Positions 12,119 through 25,100 of a stretch of 64,000 nt of DNA are shown one piece after another. Numbering within the stretch: position 1 is the first letter of the stretch; each line of letters starts with the position of its first letter. The stretch is from Carallia brachiata. Its lineage: Eukaryota > Streptophyta > Magnoliopsida > Malpighiales > Rhizophoraceae. The notes beneath the pieces were generated by a model, which was not told where the DNA came from, searched no databases, and was given only the letters and a program-made list of their open reading frames with translations. Location of the stretch: assembly GCA_021464245.1 (NCBI GenBank), contig JADCRB010000013.1:1123424-1187423 (forward strand), given 5' to 3'. Both the position numbers and the translations under genes were made by a program.

Positions 12119-12293
12119 TAATAATAAATATTCCAAAAATCGTATTATGAAATATTCTGAAATGTACAATTATGAAAAAAAATCATCAATTTTTTAATAC
12201 TATTAAACCAAAAAAAGAAAAACGTTGATGATTTTTTCTGCGATTATATATTTTGAGATATTTAATGACCCAATTTTTGAGATATTTATTTAT
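12119..12293. repeat. Foldback MITE-like unit 2
   Basis: The left arm contains CCAAAAATCGTATTATGAAA and ATGAAAAAAAATCATCAA; the right arm contains TTGATGATTTTTTCTGCG and GAGATATTTAATGACCCAA, so the unit pairs with itself over about 75 bases. It shares terminal and internal words (AATAATAAA, TACAATTATGAAAA) with the unit at 11876-12044, so the two are probably members of one family inserted close together. Confidence 0.6.
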
Positions 12294-12456
12294 TTATTTA
12301 TTTTTTAGGGATGGGCTTGCGCTGCCTATAGTGGATATGACCAACATTGTTGAAATTTTAACGTGGCTTCATAAATATCGGTGTCCGATATTGATTGAAC
12401 TAGTGTACTGCCTTTTGGGCCTCATGAGGTCTGATGATTAGATATCCATTTAGCAA

Positions 12457-12953
12457 ATGGGCCATAACTTATCTCCTGTAATCGGGTTCCTCAAGGAGGC
12501 GGAATCTGGGGCTACTCGCTGTAATTGGGACCCCCAGCTCACAAAATTGGCTTGAGAACCCAGGACTTGCAACCGCTGGAAGTGTCCTCCGTGACTTGAG
12601 AGGGAGGTGGGTCGCTGGTTTCCACCACAATATTGGCTTCTGCTCTACTCTTACTGCTGAAATCTGGGGCATTATTTGGGGTCTGAAACTTGCATGAAAG
12701 TGTGGTTATACCATAAGATTTGCCTTGAAGTTGACTCTCAACTTGCCGTTAATTACTTGCATAAGGACTTTATAAACTCACATCCGTTGCCCAACTTACT
12801 CTACTACTGCCATGAGTTAATCCAGAGGGAGTAGTTCAAATTTTGGGTCAAGATGTGGTCGGGGTATGTTGGCCTCGAGGAATGACTTTACTTTTAATTT
12901 TACTTTTTACTGGCTTTAAGCCTCCATTTTGACAGAAAAAAAAAAAAAAAAAA
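12457..12953 (+). pseudogene. LINE remnant: RNase H domain and poly(A) tail
   Basis: Translating from about 12553 gives ENPGLATAGSVLRDLRGRW and, further on, TAEIWGIIWGLKLA and LEVDSQLAVNYL. These match the plant LINE-encoded RNase H domain (RVT_3 type). The Glu of AEIW and the Asp of EVDS correspond to conserved catalytic positions; the N-terminal NTDG-type motif is lost. The frame has a stop near 12697 and frame damage further on. The sequence ends with an 18-A run at 12936-12953. It is a 5'-truncated, inactive insertion. The start given is approximate. Confidence 0.8.
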
Positions 12954-12979
12954 CATATACACATGAATAAGTCTTATCC

Positions 12980-13081
12980 TCTAACTAGCTGGTACAATTG
13001 GCCACCTAACCAAGCTTAGGGGGAAACGGAGTTCGAATCCCCTCTTCGACCTGTTCCCTTCAACAGACCGAAAAAAAAAAA
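12980..13081 (+). mobile_element. Short SINE-like unit
   Basis: TAGCTGGTACAATTGGCCA at 12986-13004 resembles a tRNA A box, and GAGTTCGAATCCC at 13029-13041 is close to a perfect B box. An A-run follows at 13071-13081. The spacing between the boxes, about 40 bases, suits a polymerase III promoter. It lies just beyond the LINE poly(A) tail. It is too degenerate and short to be a tRNA gene. Confidence 0.5.
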
Positions 13082-16048
13082 CTCGGCCTCTAAACTCAAA
13101 CCTTAAGTGAGGATGGGTTCCATTCCGTTGTAGTTGGAATCTTTTATCAACCGGTTTGACATGGTTACCAAACCGGACTAGACCGAAACTGTACAACTTA
13201 AATGTAAGTTGGATTTTAAAACATCCCTTGAATTAAATAGTCGTGTCGTGAAAATCCTAGAGTTCTAATGGCTGTTTTGGCACCGTGAGCAGTCCTCTGT
13301 GATATTTGGGAACAACACAAAGGCTTTTAGGTAAGAGAGAAGGAGAAGAATAAGGCTATTTGATCATGCTATTTGCTCATATCTGCTTATTATTTAATGT
13401 CTTCTTTTCTCAGATACATATGGCTTAAATATCAAGTCTATAACTTTTTTTTTAAATGCTTTTGTTTTAAATTAAATCTGTATAATGGAAATCACATGAA
13501 AGGGGTTTTTCGAGTGTTTCTAATTATCATAATATATACTGTTGTTTGAAACACAGAGCTGATGGAAGCAAATGCCAGTTTCTCTAATATATGGCTGCGT
13601 TATTTTTTGATATTTCATGAAAGGCTGTGTTAAAAACCGGAGCAGCTGACTGCCAATGCGAACGAAATATTGAATTTTGTTTTTTTTTTTTATTAATTGA
13701 TTCTAACTGAAATTTGAACTCCAAATCTTCAATCTTAGATACAATTTTAATAACAGTTGAGTTATAACTTATTAAAAATACCAACTTTGTTTCATTTGCA
13801 CCAAGAATTGACTTAGTTAATGGACTCTTTAACAGTGTGATAATATTTGGCGCGAACATCTTGTACTGCCTTGGTGTGTGACAATAGACAACCCTATATA
13901 ATTGAAGAAGAGATTGCATTAAACTAGGGAATTTTTTGACATTTTGGTATTTATTTCATAAATTTTCTGTATTTTTTTATTGCTTATTTATTTGGTAGTG
14001 ATCATTCAAATAATAAACACAAATATATAACTCGGGATTTATGGTGCCATATATAGAAGGTAAAAATGAGCAAAGAAACTCATATTAGATGAAAGAAAGA
14101 ATATGGAGCCATATAATCTCCATCCGTATCTATAAATTTTTTATTTATTTATTATCTATCTATAAATATATATATAAAAAGCAGCGAATTGCAAACCTTT
14201 CTTAATATTTAAAAAATAAAACATTTCTTGTTGTTTTATATTATAGTTTACAATTTATGTACGTTCATTTTATTCGAGAAAAAAAATAAAATTTGTGCAT
14301 GCCCTATGTGTAGCTCACATACGCGGATACTCGCAACGCATAAGATCACTAACTTAAATGCCTTTGAGTTCGAAGCCTTTGCTTTGTTTACTAAATTTTG
14401 GGTAGGAATAGAAAGAATAATATAACCCCTTTTTTTTTTTGGATGTCAATGAGCTTAAACAAGGTAAAACTAAAAATGCAAAACCAAACATAACACAAAG
14501 AAAATCATTAATTGGTCGCGCCACCTCTTAGCATGGCCATTCCAATCAAATCTGTATGAAGAAGAGTCCCATTGCGTGGCGGAAGACTCTCAATTTTGGT
14601 TACAACCAAAATTTAGACATTAGTAATAGGAGGATGAAGATCCGTGAAAGATCTCAGCTCATATTTACCTGTAACTAATAAAGTTTATTTAATGCTGTCG
14701 AAGATTGGTTGCGGTGGCCTAATGCTACTTGGCTTCCATTTTGCTGCAAATTATTTGCTACAAAATAATACAGCACACACGCACAAATCTAACAATGGCA
14801 CAAATGCACATACCAAAGCAAACGTGTTTTATTATACTTACAAACATTTTTCGTGACTATACAACACAAATAATTTTAGATCGTATAAATTTATTTTATT
14901 AGTTTTAAATTTTTAACTGGATCTCAAGTGATTTTTTTGATTTTACAAACATGTCTTATCTCATCTCAGATTAGAGAATCCTTAACGGAAAATGTGTAGC
15001 ACGCAACAACATACACCAGGCAATAAGCAGCAATTCATCATAACAAGTACATAGTACTTGAGGCAGAAACCACGGATTGGGTTACTACAAAGTACTCGTG
15101 GAAGGAACACAGCCAAATACCTTTTATAGCATCTCAAGCCCATCACGATCAAAAGGGTCTTAATCATTCAGTCTCTTAGTACTTCTCTAGACACGTAACA
15201 TTACTTTTACTTTCTGATTTATTCACTTTTTAAAAAATAATAATAATAATTGAAGCTCCAATGAAAATCCTCTTTAAAATACTTCTCAACGTCGCCCTGC
15301 ATTGGAAAAAAAAAAACAAACAAAAAAACAAAAACAAAAACAAAAAACAGAGATGTCTCAATATGCATTTATACGAAATACAGGGAATTTATCATAATTA
15401 AACTGTAAACAGACACAAACTTCAAGTTCTTGTATCTGTTTCATTTTGTGGATCTTTAAACTTGAATCGACAGATTACCTTTCTCTCCCAATCATCCTGT
15501 TCAGAAACCGCACGCAAACGACTCTTTTTCAAGCAATGCATCTAACATGTAACACAAACTTCGTTCCATCCTAATCAGAAAAAGAATGGCAAGGCGTGAG
15601 CCCCGTTATTGTGGTCCTCGACTTCAGAGCCAAAATAACGTTTCAAAATGAAATTTGTTTCCCAAATCAGTGAAATTTCAGTGACTATCAAAAGCGACTG
15701 CTCTTAATGAGGACGGCTGCTACATGGGTGAATTCGAACAAACTAATAAATTATAATTATACAAAATAATTGAAAGTGATCTTGCAGATGACACTTTAGT
15801 AGCTCAAAATTTAAATTTTTAATTTATAGATCTAATTTTAATAATGAGATGAAGTATAATATTAATAGAAATAAAGAGAGTTATTTTTATTATATAGTTT
15901 AAAATTCAACTATCTTCTAATAAACTAAAAAAATCATAATAATAATTGATGAAAGGGAATTTTCATTTATGGTTGGAGATTAACGGGAACCATTAGCCTC
16001 CACCATTTTCCAACTAATGAACGAAATTTCTGAAACCGTTGATCAAAA
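13082..16048. other. Intergenic DNA, no gene recognised
   Basis: Several reading frames of 60-111 codons occur (for example 13584-13919 minus and 14644-14856 plus), but none shows a recognisable family, and none forms a splice-compatible chain. The sequence is AT-rich with an A/C-rich run at 15307-15350. Confidence 0.4.
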
Positions 16049-16051
16049 TTA

Positions 16052-16882
16052 GGGGGTGTTTAGTTTTACATTTGGGAGTTACTGTTTCAGTTGCTGATCT
16101 AAAAAGTAGGAATAAGGGTGTTTGGCTAAATTTTTTATCAACTGCTGATTACTGATAGATGAGTCTAAAAGTATCTGATAAGAAAAGTACGTTTAGATTA
16201 CTTTTTATATTCGTCACCAACTAATTTAAATTATAATTACTAAATTGTCCCTCCATAGCATATGAGATGTGCTCCACAATAAATTTTTTCAAACTTCTCG
16301 CTTTGTAAACGGTGTTGCACTCTTGTGCGGCACTTTTATTAATATATTTTTTAAAAAAATTTATTTTTTAAAAAGTAAAATAAATAATAAAATATTATTA
16401 TTTTATTCATAAATAGAAACCACATTATAAAAGTATTGTTATTTTAATAATCTTTTTTTTTGTTTTTACTGTGTAAACAGTAATTTATATAGTAAAGATA
16501 ATATTTTTTTTAAATTTACATTAGTAATTTGTATAGTTTCAATAATATTTGTAAAAATAATAAAACTTATTACACATTAATGATCTTTAAGCTACACATT
16601 TAAATAATTTTATTTATAAATACATAAAATATATCTTTTAAAGATTCGTTCATATTAATTAGAGTTTACAAGATTATTTATTATAATAAAATAAATATAA
16701 AATATTTAAAATAATCATTTTATTTATTTAATCAGTAATAGTTAGTATTAATTTAACTAAATATTATAATTCATTTTATTCATAAATAACAGTAATAAAT
16801 AACAATAATCAACAAATAATAATAATAACAATTAATTAATAATTAAAAACAACAATCATTAACAATCAAATCAAACACCTTC
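16052..16882. mobile_element. Tourist-like MITE (PIF/Harbinger type)
   Basis: The left end GGGGGTGTTTAGTTTT and the reverse complement of the right end GAAGGTGTTTGATTTG form short terminal inverted repeats. Each end is flanked by TTA (16049-16051 and 16883-16885), the 3-bp target duplication typical of PIF/Harbinger elements. The interior is very AT-rich, non-coding, and shares motifs such as AAAGTA and AGATTACTTTT with the element at 48300-49020. No transposase is present. Confidence 0.7.
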
Positions 16883-16885
16883 TTA

Positions 16886-19280
16886 ATATTGTCAAGCTCG
16901 AAACCATAAAATAACCTCGGCGACTTCCCAAAAATTTTATGATGCTAAATGTAAATCTCTCCACAATACAAACAACGCTGAAAGGACGAGAGTGACAATA
17001 AGTTTCATGAAAGATGTTCATTATCATTCATGAGGATCGTTGAACGCTTCCTTGCCATTAATTGAGCCCTTTTGTCTTGACACACACGTGTCAGCCATGT
17101 GCCTTTTGGCTCGCTATGCGGGGTGCTGTCCCCTTTGTGGTGTCTCAACAGCCTAAAATAATTTGAAGGGTCGCTAATCGAATTGAGAAGGTAATCTAAA
17201 TTCTTAATTATTGAAATATATCGTTAAATATCTTATGACTTTTCACGTTAGTGTTGCGAAATGTGCAAGGTTTTAATCTATGTTATTTACTTAAGTAATA
17301 GACTTTAATACATAGTTATGTCAACAAAACTATATAAATTAAGCATGTGAGTTAAAAGTTTTGCACAACTATGCGTTAAGCCGGTGGATATTGAGCCATC
17401 GAATCCCAACAAGTTGCCGTGCAACTTCATAATTGTGCATAACCTAATGAATGGGATATTGGCCATATATATGCCATGGAATGTCACTCTCATAAGCCCT
17501 TTTCCATGGAAAAGCACATAATGGGCTCCCTTAATGAGAGGCACTACCCGCAGTTGTCCTGTTCTGGGGTAGGTCCTTATTTTTGTTTATACCTAAGTCT
17601 GTCTGCATTCCAGAACCTGAACATTGCCAAGAACAGGTTGGAGGATTAGGATCTGTACTTTGAGGCCCGTATTTGTCCAGATTTTCTAAAATAAAGCAGG
17701 GCATTTTGTAGATGATTTGACAGACTAAGGATGTATTTTGCTCACATTTGGACATAGCCTTTAACAAAACGGCGGTTAAACAATGTTATCTAATTCACGT
17801 AAATGTCTTTGCTTTTCATCATGATTCTTTGATCGTATACCAATTCATGAGTATGGGATGCAATTTTTGGTCGCTTATCATTTATTGGATTGCATATTTT
17901 ATTCCGTATATATAATTAGTTGGACAGATATTATATATAGATATGCAATACATGATGTGAGCTTTAATAATGACTAAGGAGAATTGATATTATTTGGCAC
18001 GACATTGAACGAGATAATTATTACAAAAATCAATCAGCAAGTTGTGAGTGCAAGATGTGACATAAGTATTATAAATAACTCGCATAATTCTTTCACATAC
18101 TCCGACGAAATAAACTTTTGTATGTTTTTGCTAACCATTTTTATTTTTCATATGTCATTGCCTTCAATTCTTTGCTTCAAGAAATTAGCGGTAATTCTAT
18201 TCAAATTCTGATAAAAAATTTAAAAAATGGCAAAAAAGTCAATCATTTGATCTAATAAACACTTGATTTAATTGCATATTTAAAGTGCAAAATAAAACCA
18301 AATAAAATTACAATACAAGGTTGCAACTTAAAAAATGAATGAAGGATTAAATTAGTTGAAAGATAAAAATAAATATTCCCGAGTTGCCTATATCTTTGAG
18401 TTTGTTAATAGTGATGATATTCGGTTGGTTTGAGCTTCTCGTAATATGTATATCACTGTTGTTTGAATCGGTGCTTCATTAAGGATTTCTTAAGTTCATA
18501 GTAATTGAGAAAAAAAAAATTCTGAAATTCATTGTATCAATGTGGAATTCTTTCATGTTCTTTGAACATTTTATTGTTTTATGTTGCATTCCGTGTGGCC
18601 TAGACTTGGAAGAAAATTCAATAACACTACTATCTGATTTACCAAATTCGAATGCGCGTTCTATATGTGTCTGAATTTCAGAATTTTAAGCAGGGAATGA
18701 GGGGAAATCCCAGCAGCAACGAAAGAATGGGAAGAGAATTGGTTAGCTTGTTGTGTTTGGGAAGACAAAAGAAGGAAATAAATTTTGGTAGAGTCCAAGG
18801 TCCGGGAACGAATGCAAAACTACGGGAAAGCTGTGGCCGCCTTCCCTTTTTATTTTATTTTTTTGGTCACAATTACTTTTGCGCCTTTGATTATTTTTAT
18901 TATTTTTTTAAGTATAAAGTTGATATTAAATATATTATTTTCTTTCTTCTGACCCTTTTACTAATAGGATCCACATCAAATTGAGAGTTTATAAGACAAT
19001 TTGGACCTCATAAGCCCAACCCACTTATTTCTATTCAATTAAAACTATAAACCAATTATTTTAGAAATTATAAACAAATAATTTGTGGACAACAAAAACA
19101 GAAAAATAGTTATGAGAACAAATAATGAGGAGACAGGATTTGAGAAAGAGAAATATTATTATTTTCAATCTTGTTTTTGTTGTGGATACTGATATCATAT
19201 GATTTCCGTATGGTTTTTCATTTCATATGAATTTTTATTTTCATTCAGTACGTAGAATTAAATCTTGAACCTACTATTTT
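16886..19280. other. Intergenic DNA, no gene recognised
   Basis: Frames at 17305-17544 and 17531-17767 (minus), 17984-18211 and 18652-18984 (plus) are isolated and unrecognised. The block 17300-17560 is less AT-biased than its flanks but carries no identifiable terminus, so I do not assign it. Confidence 0.35.
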
Positions 19281-19777
19281 GGCCAAAATTTTAAATTGGT
19301 ACCTAATATTTAAGTTAAAATTCAATTATGAACACAAGATTTTTTTGTTAAAATCAGTCCTTAACGTTTTCACTGTTGAATAATTCAGTACTTTTTTGTT
19401 ATCTAACTATTTCATTTATTAAGAATTATATCATTTGTTAGACCATCTCCTATTAAGATGTAATATTATTAAAAATATGATATTATGACATTGTGTTTTA
19501 ATTATTTTCCATTTTTTATAAAAATAGGAAAAAATAGAAAAATTAGGAAAAAAATATTACGCTACCATATTTTTATTGATATGACATCTTATTAAGAGGT
19601 GATTTGATAACAAGACAAACAAATGATGTACTTCTTGATAAATTAAACAATTAAATAACAGAAAAGTAATGAATCACTCCACAATAAAAACATTAGGGAC
19701 CGATTTTACCAAAAACTATATTATGCCTATAATTAGACCTCAGGTCAAACGTTAGGCACCAATTTAAAATTTTAACT
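19281..19777. mobile_element. Foldback non-autonomous element, copy B
   Basis: The left end GGCCAAAATTTTAAATTGG pairs with the right end, whose reverse complement reads AGTTAAAATTTTAAATTGG. Inner words such as AAAATCAGTCC and AACGTTT also recur inverted. Length (497 bases) and sequence match copy A at 5986-6482. Flanking nonamers do not match convincingly here, so the target duplication is lost or the ends are off by a few bases. Confidence 0.65.
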
Positions 19778-20893
19778 TATTTTTAATTAACAGTTCAATG
19801 ATTACCCGATCAAACCACATCGATGGTTGTAGGCACGTATAATATGTAATGGTGTCAAATTTTGACTTAACCCAATAGCTTTACTCAAACCTGTCTGATA
19901 AAATTCGAATCCTACCTGAATACGACATGACTTAAATGTAAAACAACCCAAAAGCAAACCGATTCAACTCAATCTAGTCCAAACCCCGACGTAACCTAAT
20001 TAGAAAAACATGACTTTTACTTTTAAAATTGATTTTTTTAAAAAAATAGTTAATTATTTAATATTTTTTAAATATTTGTACTTGTTATCGTATTAATATA
20101 TACCAACTAGATACACGTTACATATGTATACTATTTTATTTTTATATATGATACAAATATATATATATCTCAAATTAACTTCTATCTTTCTAAGTTTTTT
20201 CTCTCATTAAACATTCTCAACCCCTCAGCGAGCAACCCCTTGCTGGTCAACGACAGTGACTATTCACCGTCGCGGGGCCAACCACTAGACTGAATCCCAT
20301 ATCACCTCCACTGTTTTTTCTCCTCATTTCCCCCTTCTTTCCTCTTGCCCAAGCTGACTCAGTCTTTTCTCTTTCTCCAATACCATCAGACCCCCAAAAC
20401 TTTTTTATAGGGCTTTTTGACTTAATTTTGCTTAGATTAGGGTTCAATAACGACAGCCACGTCTTTCCCACCTTGGATCCCTAATCTCCGGCGCCAGCCG
20501 TCTCTGTTGTATGCTCTACCATCGGCGCTACCTTACCGGCTGCCAAGGCACCTATCTCTTACTCTATTATCGATGTCGGTGTAGTCGTACCAGTCCTCGG
20601 TGCAATTGTCAAAGCGTCCACTACAGCAGTTTGAACTAACGCCACCAACGCCGCCACCGGTGCTGCTACCTCTATCAGCGCAGCAACCACCGCCTCCCAC
20701 ATCTCCTTTATTGCCAACCACTTCCCTACCACTGCCGCCCTCCGCCGCTGTCTGAAATGATAGGAAGGGCTATTATTGGCCACTTTTGCTATGTACTGGT
20801 TATGTCTTTTTTAATATTTGTATTTTAGCTGATACGGAAATCGTTGTCGGGCGTACCAGACGATTTTTGTTATAGATCCGTCGAGGTGCGATA
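19778..20893. other. Intergenic DNA with a GC-richer island
   Basis: The first part is AT-rich. From about 20220 to 20770 the base composition shifts to C-rich. One plus frame through 20490-20630 reads as an Ala/Val/Thr-rich peptide (for example GATLPAAKAPI) and then hits a stop; antisense frames at 20533-20783 (minus) are also open. The composition suggests a captured or decayed coding fragment, but no family is recognised and no start or splice sites could be fixed. Confidence 0.35.
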
Positions 20894-20902
20894 TGTGCTG
20901 TT

Positions 20903-22163
20903 AGGGATAAGTCATAAATCAGGTCACTAACTTTTCGATTTAACACATCCCAGTCAATAACTTTAAAAAGGTTCAATGTGAGTCACTTTCGTTAACAAAA
21001 GTTCCTGACTAAGTCAATAACTTTGTTTCCATCAACAATTCCGTTATCCACTGACATGTCATACGACGTGGCATTATGAGTCAGCAAAAAGTGGGATTCC
21101 ACCATCGTCTTTGTCCACCAAGTCATTCATTTCCTCCTCCGATCTCAAAAATGAGGTACCCATTAATTACTTCCTTCCTTGCACATTATCCATTTATTTC
21201 CCTTTTATTTCGTTACCCAATTTTAGGTTAATTAGATTACCATCATCATTTTTTTTTTTTTAATATTTTGAGTTGTAAATTTCGTTTCTTCATATTTATG
21301 GTTGGTTACGTAGTCCACCGGGTCTTTTTTCCTTCGGACATCACTTTCAGAGCTCTCCCTCAGCACCTCCATGACACCCATTTGGCTAGCGCTACCCCGT
21401 CCACCCTACCTCTTGGCTCCGCCAATGCTAATAACAAGAAGAAAAAGAAAGCAACCTCAGCTGCCATTATGCAACGACGACAACAAGGATGGTGGAGGCT
21501 TTGTAGGGATGGTGGCTCCAAGCTCGTGTCTCTGGGCAATTTTCTCGAGGTTGAGAGGAGGTTTTTTTTTTTCTTTCGTTTATTAAGAGCCTCATTGGGT
21601 TTCACTTTTTCTTTGCTTTCATGATGGGCTCGGAAGGAGAAGGAAGCTAGTTGCTAGAATACAAGATGCTAGATTTACTAGAATCGGGAGAGGAATTATC
21701 CAAATCGAAAAGTTCTAACTTGCTTCACCAAAAAAAGAGATGCTAGCTTCATCGGAACTGGTAGCCTGCTTTTGCTTTTTCGTAAGGTTTCACTTCTTTT
21801 TTTGCTATCACGTTGCAATTAAAAGGAAGAGCAGGCTAGTCGCCAGAAGAAAGGACTCCACCAAAACTAGTGGAATCACACCGCGGGAGAGAAGATAAGA
21901 AATAGAGAGAGATATTTTAGGTCCATCTCAGCAACAGTAATTATGAAAGAGAAAAAGTCTTTAACCATGTCAGCAAAATTAGCTGACTCACAATGCCACG
22001 TCGCATGGTATGTCAATAGATAACGGAATATTTGACGGAAACAAAGTTATTAACATAATTGGGAACTTTTGTTAACGGAAGTGACCTACATTGAACCTTT
22101 TTAAAGTTACTGACTGGGATTTGTTAAACCAAAAAATTAGTGACTTGATTTAGGACTTATCCC
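20903..22163. mobile_element. Mutator-like element with about 220-bp terminal repeats
   Basis: The left end begins AGGGATAAGTC and the right end finishes GACTTATCCC. The inverted match runs roughly 220 bases, through CCCAGTCA, AACTTTAAAAAGGTTCAATG, GTTAACAAAAGTTCC, ATTCCGTTATC and CGACGTGGCAT. Flanking nonamers TGTGCTGTT (20894-20902) and TGTGCTATT (22164-22172) match at 8 of 9. The interior holds overlapping frames at 21268-21624 (plus, 118 codons) and 21360-21605 (minus), neither recognised and without transposase motifs. The ends differ from those of the element at 9030, so this is a separate MULE family. Confidence 0.88.
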
Positions 22164-22172
22164 TGTGCTATT

Positions 22173-25100
22173 GTATGCAGCTTCTTCTAACTCGATTAGA
22201 TCTAGTAAACACTACGTGATTAGGTAGATTTAGTCATAGTTTGTCAATTTATCTCTAGTTTTGTGTCCGGTTTGGCAATGGTCAATTTGAACATATGATA
22301 TGTAGGCCATATATGTCGATTTGCTATCATGCTTCATGCAGTGTTCCCGACTACTTCATGTTAGTTGTATATACGATTCATCCACGTATTAATGCAACGA
22401 TTCCTTTTCGGTCAAAAAAAATACAACTATACGTGCGTGAGTATAATTGTTTTGAAGGGCAAGTCTTAGTATAGTAAATATGTTACTCCATTATAACTTA
22501 ATTGTCGCAAGTTTGAGTCATAAAAATAACATGTTTATGAAAATAAGAATAAGGCTGCCTATATGAAGCATTTTCTTAAACATCATGAATATAAGAATCT
22601 CGTACATTTAAAAATTTAAAAATTTTACCTCTCTGTTTGTGTACACATAAAAATTAAAATAAAAAATGTCACCTATAGTAATATGATAATATATAATTTG
22701 TACATGTAAATAATAAATGTAATAAATAATTTTATCTATAATAAATCATGTATATATATAATAATATAATTTACATATTTAAATGTATGATAAAATAAAA
22801 AATTACTGAAAAAAGAGAAAAAATATTTTTTAAAAATTAAGCATAGTAGCATATCGACTTGAACCCTACCCAAACGCAGCATGACCTGTAAGTAATATAA
22901 CCAAAATAACTCAAACTTGAAGTGACTCAATTCGAATTTGACTCAACCCACTCAATTGACACCCCTAATAATATGAAATATTAGAAATGCGCCACGCCAA
23001 AATTAGAATTCTAATCCGAAAGCGTTATATTTGTCTCATTTAGTACCATTCTAAAACCTTATTGCTTATGACTCAGATCAATCCAAAGCAATTACAAATT
23101 GAAAACTATTGAATATTGGAAGAAGCTTTTCATTGTGGAGATCTAGTGTGGAGACAAAAATTTCTTGTCTTTAAAATAAATTGACTATAAGATGAGAAAT
23201 CTCGATAATGACTTTAACATATATAAACAAACATCAAAATCACTTCTCCTTTGTTCTACATAGCAACTATAACATACAAAGAAAAATTCCATTTTATTAA
23301 AGGATAAATTTTGGTAAAAGACCTATAAAATTATATAGCTTCAAAGTAGAAACAAAATTATATGGGTAGTTAAATAGTTGAATTTATAATAATAAAAAAA
23401 TAGTTAAACTGTGAGCTATCGTTTGATTGAAGTGTGTGATTATTTGTTATTTATTGCTTTTCATTTGAAACCACATAGTGTTGCTTTTCATTAATTTGCT
23501 AGGTTTTAATGAGAGCAAGATTACGTGAACAAGATCAACGAGGTACGTGAGAGGCACGCAGTTAATCTAATAATATTAAATATTTATTTGTTATTTTTTA
23601 AATTTAATATATTTTTCATAATTTAACAGTTTAAATCATTATATACTCTCACGATTGCATGTCAAAAAAGTTTTTCCTTTCCAATTAATAATCGAAGACT
23701 CGGATGAAAAAGCTTTTGAGTTCACTTAGCCTGGACAATAGGGGCACTAGCTTTTGTCAATGTCAAACGAGTTATAGAAGCCATTATTGATCACTCCCAT
23801 AATTCTCACACACAAACACACATCAATTTCATGTTAACATCCAAAAGAATCCAAAAGGAGCTTTCAAGTTTCGGCCGCAGAGCAATCAAATATATGCCTA
23901 AGCATTTTTTCCACTACCGTTCGCCTAGAAAGACAAAAGCACTATGGGACAATCCACCCCAGCTGTTTTTCTTTAAGCACATCATTTTCACCTTTGTCTA
24001 GTGCCCACCTTTATTTCTAATTTCGGTACCACCAATACTAAAATTCCTTATGAAAATTAATGCATGAAATGAAAATGACTGCCAAAAATACTTGTGTCTA
24101 AAAAGTTTGAATTACCACCAATACTCTCTGTGTTTTTGGTTCTGGAACTATTCGTGAGGTTGAAAGCCTCGACTTAAAGTCCTAAATATTGTAATTAAGC
24201 AGCAAATATGTATTTGACTATATCAATTTCTATCTCCCAACGTAAACAAAAGAACATGTTCATGTAATTTGTCTTTGTAACTATTTATTGGCTTAATGGC
24301 GTGGACTTGTGAATTGAGGCCAAAGTGCAGAGAGAAGATACACTTTGTTGTTGTGAAAAGTAATGGGGATTAAAAAAAAGTAATTAGATGCAAGCTTGCA
24401 CTCGAAAATGACTAGATTCCTTTTATAATCTCCATTTCGTTTAATGTAATTGGCCGTTTCAAGTCAACTTATAATGCAAAGATTGATTGATGTTTGGATT
24501 CATCAAGTTGGTCATCACTTTATAGTTTCTCTTGCGAACTAACATAAACCAAAATTACATAGCTTTGTGTCGACCTTCCTAAACGTAGTTAGCACAACAT
24601 TAGTAAATTTTCCCTTTGAAGGATTAAGTTAGAGAGAATGTTGTTCTATAATTAGTTAAAACTTGTCCCTCATGGGACACTTTGGTGGCTTAAACTTAGA
24701 TTTCTATTTTGAAGGTTTCACGTTTTAATCTTGAGAGAGAATTGTAAAATTTACAAAAATTGAGAGAGTTATATTTTTAGTGTAACTTATAATTCAATAG
24801 ATCTCAAAATAGACAATAAAAAAAATTGGTTGAATACGTGTTGATATAATATAATATAGTAACTGTTAAGTGAGTTTTGAATATAAATCCATACATATAT
24901 TAATCGCAAAATGATCCTAATTCACCTGAATGATAAAATTTGTCGTGAAAATAATTTCTAAAGTACCCAAAAAAAATTGACAACACTGCCGATCCATCAA
25001 TGTGGACGCAGCCTCCCTGTCCTCCATGGCAATTTGGTGCGGTGTGTTAACTTAAAGAAACACAACTTTTCCAATCTTTGTCGCCAAAAAGTTCACAAAA

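Noticed and set aside
13021..13045. GAGTTCGAATCCC as part of a tRNA gene
   Set aside because: No acceptor, D or anticodon stems can be drawn around it; a SINE B box with an A-run behind it fits better.
19846..22975. TGACACCC/GGTGTCAA words at 19850 and 22965 as the ends of one large element interrupted by the MULE
   Set aside because: Inside the two words the sequences are not inverted copies of each other, and no flanking duplication was seen.
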